A stretch of DNA of 64,000 nt, taken from the NCBI GenBank assembly GCA_964016885.1, contig OZ024742.1:11096681-11160680 (forward strand), read 5' to 3'. This document shows positions 61,263 to 64,000 of the stretch, in pieces (positions within the stretch are counted from its first letter, which is position 1; the number at the start of each line of letters is the position of its first letter). The DNA comes from Eledone cirrhosa (lineage: Eukaryota > Mollusca > Cephalopoda > Octopoda > Eledonidae). A program made the position numbers and the translations under genes. Under the pieces are notes generated by a model that ran no database searches, had not been told where the DNA came from, and saw only the letters and a program-made list of their open reading frames with translations.

Positions 61263-61384
61263 AGATATATTTTTATGTGTATATTTATATATAAGTATAT
61301 ATGTATATATATATATGTGTATATGTGTTTGTATATGTATGTATGTATATCTATACATACATATAAAAGTGAAATTGTCTCTGT
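61263..61384. repeat. GATA/TATG/TA microsatellite following the LINE tail
   Basis: TAGATAGATA, then TTTTATGTGTATATTTATAT and a degenerate TATG tract. The same order of motifs follows the second LINE tail at 62,190-62,290. Confidence 0.8.
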
Positions 61385-61915
61385 CTGGGTGTGTGTCCTC
61401 ATTTTTGCACCGACAAGGAAGCACCAGAGATGTCGCAGCCTCAGCGCGTGTTTGCGCATAATCAGCCACAACATGTCCAGCCCTCCACGCAGCGGGTATT
61501 GACAGCAGATGGAGCGTCTGACCATGGGAGCACGTCCCTTCCATGAAAAGCGGAAGAGGAGGCGCTCCATTTTTGTCAGAGTTGGGCCGGGGCAAGGCAC
61601 AACAGTTAGGCGGTAGCAGATGACGGATGCGATGAACGCATTCGCCACCTCTGCCCGACCTTTCAGGGATAGCTTCCTCTCGACCCATTTCTGGGTGAGA
61701 GAGGCCACCCTGTTGGTCACCTCTCTCCATCTGGAGGTCCGGACCGAACCAGACCCCGAGCAATTTAACCGGTCCTTCTGTCCAGCGCCCAACAACGCTG
61801 TCGGGCGGCATGGACTTGCCTCTCCAGGTGCCGAGCTGCAAGCCACCGACTTTTCCTGGTTTAACTTTGTTCCTATCACTGCTTCATATTTCTTGAGAGC
61901 GGTGCCGAGCATCTG
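61385..61915 (-). pseudogene. Non-LTR reverse transcriptase C-terminal fragment
   Basis: On the minus strand it reads LGTALKKYEAVIGTKLNQEK (end of palm), then in a second frame VVGRWTEGPVKLLGVWFGPD, then back in the first frame EVTNRVASLTQKWVERKLSL, KGRAEVANAFIASVICYRLT, ERLLFRFSWKGRAPMVRRSI, CCQYPLRGGLDM and HALRLRHLW. This is the thumb and post-palm region typical of Tx1/L1-like non-LTR retrotransposons abundant in cephalopod genomes. At least two compensating frameshifts occur (about 61,840 and 61,720). It is a dead fragment with no catalytic motif. GC content is higher than its surroundings. Confidence 0.8.
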
Positions 61916-62139
61916 GACATTTCCGGCACTTGACCGGGCCCGCTCTGATTATGCGCCTGTAGACTGAGAAGTGGAAAACTGAGAGAGGGCGCTTGCCCTG
62001 GTGGTCAGGGTGGCCGTGGTCTTTTGTGTCGTTTTCGCCACGAGTGACCCTCGGAAGTTTCCCCCCTATGGCGGAATTTTTGAATTTTTTTGATATTTCT
62101 ATCTTCTTATTATAACCTTTTTTATACGGCCAAAACCCA
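61916..62139. other. Probable continuation of the reverse transcriptase fragment, decayed
   Basis: GC-rich to about 62,060 (for example GGGCGCTTGCCCTGGTGGTC), similar in composition to the reverse transcriptase fragment, but with no frame I can follow. It turns AT-rich after 62,070. Confidence 0.4.
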
Positions 62140-62290
62140 CGCTGGAGAGAACTCGTCCATGGATCACGGGAATTTTACCCGTCCTAGATAGATAGATAGA
62201 TTTTTATGTGTATATTTATATATAAGTATATATGTATATATATATGTGTATATGTGTTTGTATATGTATGTATGTATATATGTATATATG
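62140..62290 (+). mobile_element. Second LINE 3' tail with its microsatellite
   Basis: GCTGGAGAGAACTCGTCCAT, GGATCACGGGAATTTTACCC and GTCCTAGATAGATAGATAGA match 61,215-61,270, followed by the same TATG/TA microsatellite order. About 920 bp separates the two copies, so the reverse transcriptase fragment lies between two direct repeats. Confidence 0.8.
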
Positions 62291-62830
62291 TGTGTCACCA
62301 GTTGGTGCTAGTGGTAACATGTATCCCAGTACAACCTGTCCCATGGTCGGGTCGTTGGCGACTAAACTGGCAACTCCAAAAAGGTTTCTTGGTGAGGAGG
62401 GTGATTTGGGACATACTGCAGGAATAAAAACAAAATCTGTCAAAGGGAAAAGGAGCTCTTAAGAGTCAATGCCCATCCAAAATCACCGGGAGAGATGACC
62501 CATTAGCCTTTGTCAAGGTAGAATTCTAGGAGAAGTAAAACTCTGATATAACACCTGCAACCCTGATGGTATCCAATGATGTTGACTTGTTCTTCTTTTT
62601 GGTAAATATCATCTTGGTTAAGAGAGTGGGACTGGTTTGTGCAGTGCATTTGCTCACTATAAAAGCTTCACGGCACAGGCATTGTTTTATATCTGGAGAT
62701 CTCTCTGCCCTTGTCGTCAGATGGTACCATGGGCCCAGCACTATGTGTCAATAATTGACACAAGTGTAGTGTTTGTACCAGAATTTTCAAGTCGCTGGCT
62801 GGACTAAAAAGTCACACTCGTTCAGCGCAT
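62291..62830. other. Unassigned
   Basis: Mixed composition. 62,296-62,460 (with CACCAGTTGGTGCTAGTGG, a small perfect hairpin CACCAGTTGGTG) looks like a dispersed repeat, but I see no second copy here. No gene recognised. Confidence 0.35.
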
Positions 62831-62831
62831 C

Positions 62832-62850
62832 GGGGGGGGGGGGGGGGGGG
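62832..62850 (+). repeat. Run of 19 G
   Basis: An uninterrupted poly-G run on the plus strand, G-quadruplex-prone. Its length should be treated cautiously because homopolymers are error-prone in assemblies. Confidence 0.85.
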
Positions 62851-62906
62851 TTCTCCTACATGGATATAAAGTAGTGGCCGTACTCGAAAACGAGTTGGCA
62901 GCCACC

Positions 62907-62983
62907 ATGTATGTATGTATGTATGTATGTATGTATGTATGTATGTATGTATGTATGTATGTATGTATGTATGTATGTATTCA

Positions 62984-63048
<65 letters not shown>

Positions 63049-63110
63049 ACATGTATATGTATGTACACATATATGTGTGTGTATATGTATATGCGTGTAT
63101 ATATATGTGC

Positions 63111-63151
<41 letters not shown>
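62907..63151. repeat. (TATG)n-(TA)n compound microsatellite
   Basis: A nearly pure (TATG)n block at 62,907-62,980, then (TA)n, degenerate TATG and a final TA run ending at the arm copy at 63,152. Repeating Met-Tyr-Val-Cys frames are artefacts. Confidence 0.95.
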
Positions 63152-63152
<1 letters not shown>

Positions 63153-63345
63153 TGGTAAAAGGAAAAGAAAATGCTGACAAATTGTTCCCAGTGAAAAATA
63201 GTTTAATTAGGAATAAGTAAAAATTAGTAATAAGTATTGGTTAGTATTCAGTTTTGGTTTTAAGTTTTTACCGGTTGCGCATTTCTAATGCTTTTCAAAA
63301 ATAATTTTCAAATAGAGCGCCCGTCATGTTTGCTCTAATCTGATC
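63152..63345 (+). mobile_element. Single-arm copy of the 4.2-kb palindrome family
   Basis: ATTGGTAAAAGGAAAAGAAA, ATGCTGACAAATTGTTCCCA and CCGGTTGCGCATTTCTAATG match the left arm at 4,052-4,235. After TGTTTGCTC the sequence continues into ATCTGATCAGTTTTGG rather than folding back. The unit therefore has one natural end (TTGGTAAA beside a TA tract) and extends past the point where the palindrome turns. Family unknown. Confidence 0.85.
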
Positions 63346-63560
63346 AGTTTTGGAAATTCTACCTGTTTTATGTGAAAAAAGTGGCTCCAGATGTATTAAA
63401 ATAAGTTTCGCGCCAATTCGTGTTGCAAAAATTATTGTGGTCAAACAATTTTGATTGGTCGGTAGAGGTCATGTGAATGTTAAAAACTGATTTTGCGCCA
63501 AATGTAGGTTTGTGTCGGCTGATTGAGAAGTCACTGAAAAATAAGTCTTTCAAGACAAAT
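63346..63560 (+). other. Unassigned, probably the continuation of the dispersed element
   Basis: It contains the related blocks GTTTCGCGCCAATTCGTGTT and GATTTTGCGCCAAATGTAGG. It has no recognised coding domain. Confidence 0.35.
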
Positions 63561-63900
63561 ATGTGTGTGTGTGTAGTAGTAGTAAAGAGGTTCATTGTTT
63601 TGATAATGGTCAGTAGGGATGTGTGTGTGAATTGCAGTTTGTTGACAGGTCAACAGATCAGGTGCCTATTAAGACAAGTGTGTGTGTGTGTGTGTGTGTA
63701 GCAGAGTGATTCGTGGTAGAGTGATCGGTCAGTAGGAATGTCTGTACGTGTGTGGGGAATATTTTAACATGTTAAAATATATTTTTCAGCTCTTGTCTTA
63801 TACGGAGAAGTGTGTGTGTGTGTATATGTCTCTTTGTATGTTAGTGTACGGGTGTGTATGTGTGTGTGTATATATGTGTGTGTATGTGTGTGTGTGTAGG
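63561..63900. repeat. Interrupted (TG)n tracts
   Basis: Four (TG)n runs are separated by 40-60 bp containing GTCAGTAGG-AATG/GATG-TGTG-type repeats ('GTCAGTAGGGATGTGTGTG' and 'GTCAGTAGGAATGTCTG'). This suggests a diverged tandem duplication of about 130 bp. Confidence 0.7.
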
Positions 63901-64000
63901 GTGGACCAGTATTTTTGTGATACTGGTAAAAATGGTGTACATTATTCGATATTTTCAGTAAAAACGATTCTCTCAATAGAACATCAAAACATTAATAATA

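Overview
The window looks like non-coding, repeat-dense DNA from a mollusc, most likely a cephalopod of the octopus/squid type. That inference rests on the SINEs. At least seven copies or fragments carry a tRNA-like B box (GTTCAAATCCCGCC) followed by the pattern 'CTTTGCCTTTCATCC...GGTCGATAAAATAAAGTACCAGT...AATTGCTGGCCTTGTGCC', which I recognise as a cephalopod SINE tail. A second SINE type has the tail 'CCTTGAGCAAGACACTTTA'. No bacterial gene, CRISPR array, rRNA or intact tRNA gene is visible. The only sequence that looks like a host gene is one 130-bp exon on the minus strand (14,824-14,953), plus a short conserved coding-like remnant near 3.0-3.3 kb.

Layout. 1-4.9 kb: CA/TA microsatellites, SINEs (one with a perfect 20-bp target-site duplication), the 3' part of a Penelope-like element (PLE), and a 380-bp near-perfect palindrome. 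4.86-8.65 kb: a purine-strand minisatellite of 36 bp, about 105 units, with 906-bp higher-order duplication. 8.8-10.2 kb: a 37-bp AT-rich satellite broken by a SINE fragment. 10.2-13.6 kb: microsatellites, three minus-strand SINEs, a LINE 3' end and a UUCG hairpin. 13.7-14.8 kb: an ACC/ACA triplet tract. 14.82-14.95 kb: the exon. 14.975-54.79 kb: one minisatellite of 49/51-bp units, about 800 copies. 54.8-57.7 kb: CT, TA and TG microsatellites, a SINE and an 85-bp tandem repeat. 57.67-60.81 kb: two PLE copies head to head. 61.0-62.2 kb: LINE 3' ends and a decayed reverse transcriptase. 62.3-64.0 kb: microsatellites and one arm of the 4.2-kb palindrome family.

The main object is the 40-kb array, 62% of the window. 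Every standard unit carries an 8-bp inverted repeat (CACCTTAC-N15-GTAAGGTG) and motifs resembling a splice acceptor and donor. The array has grown by nested segmental duplication: 251 bp x3, 980 bp x2, 1,388 bp x2, a 2.38-kb spacing seen three times, and an 8.4-8.5 kb tandem duplication. Its right edge decays into diverged 58-bp units that may preserve an older form. If the exon at 14.8 kb is real, the array is intronic and lies upstream of it on the minus strand.

There is no operon-like cooperation between genes. What is visible is transposons, tandem repeats and their interplay: repeats growing from single units inside dispersed elements, elements abutting TA tracts, and inverted duplication of retroelements. 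Coordinates of diverged repeats are accurate to roughly 10-20 bp. Family calls for retroelements rest on recognised motifs, not on a search.
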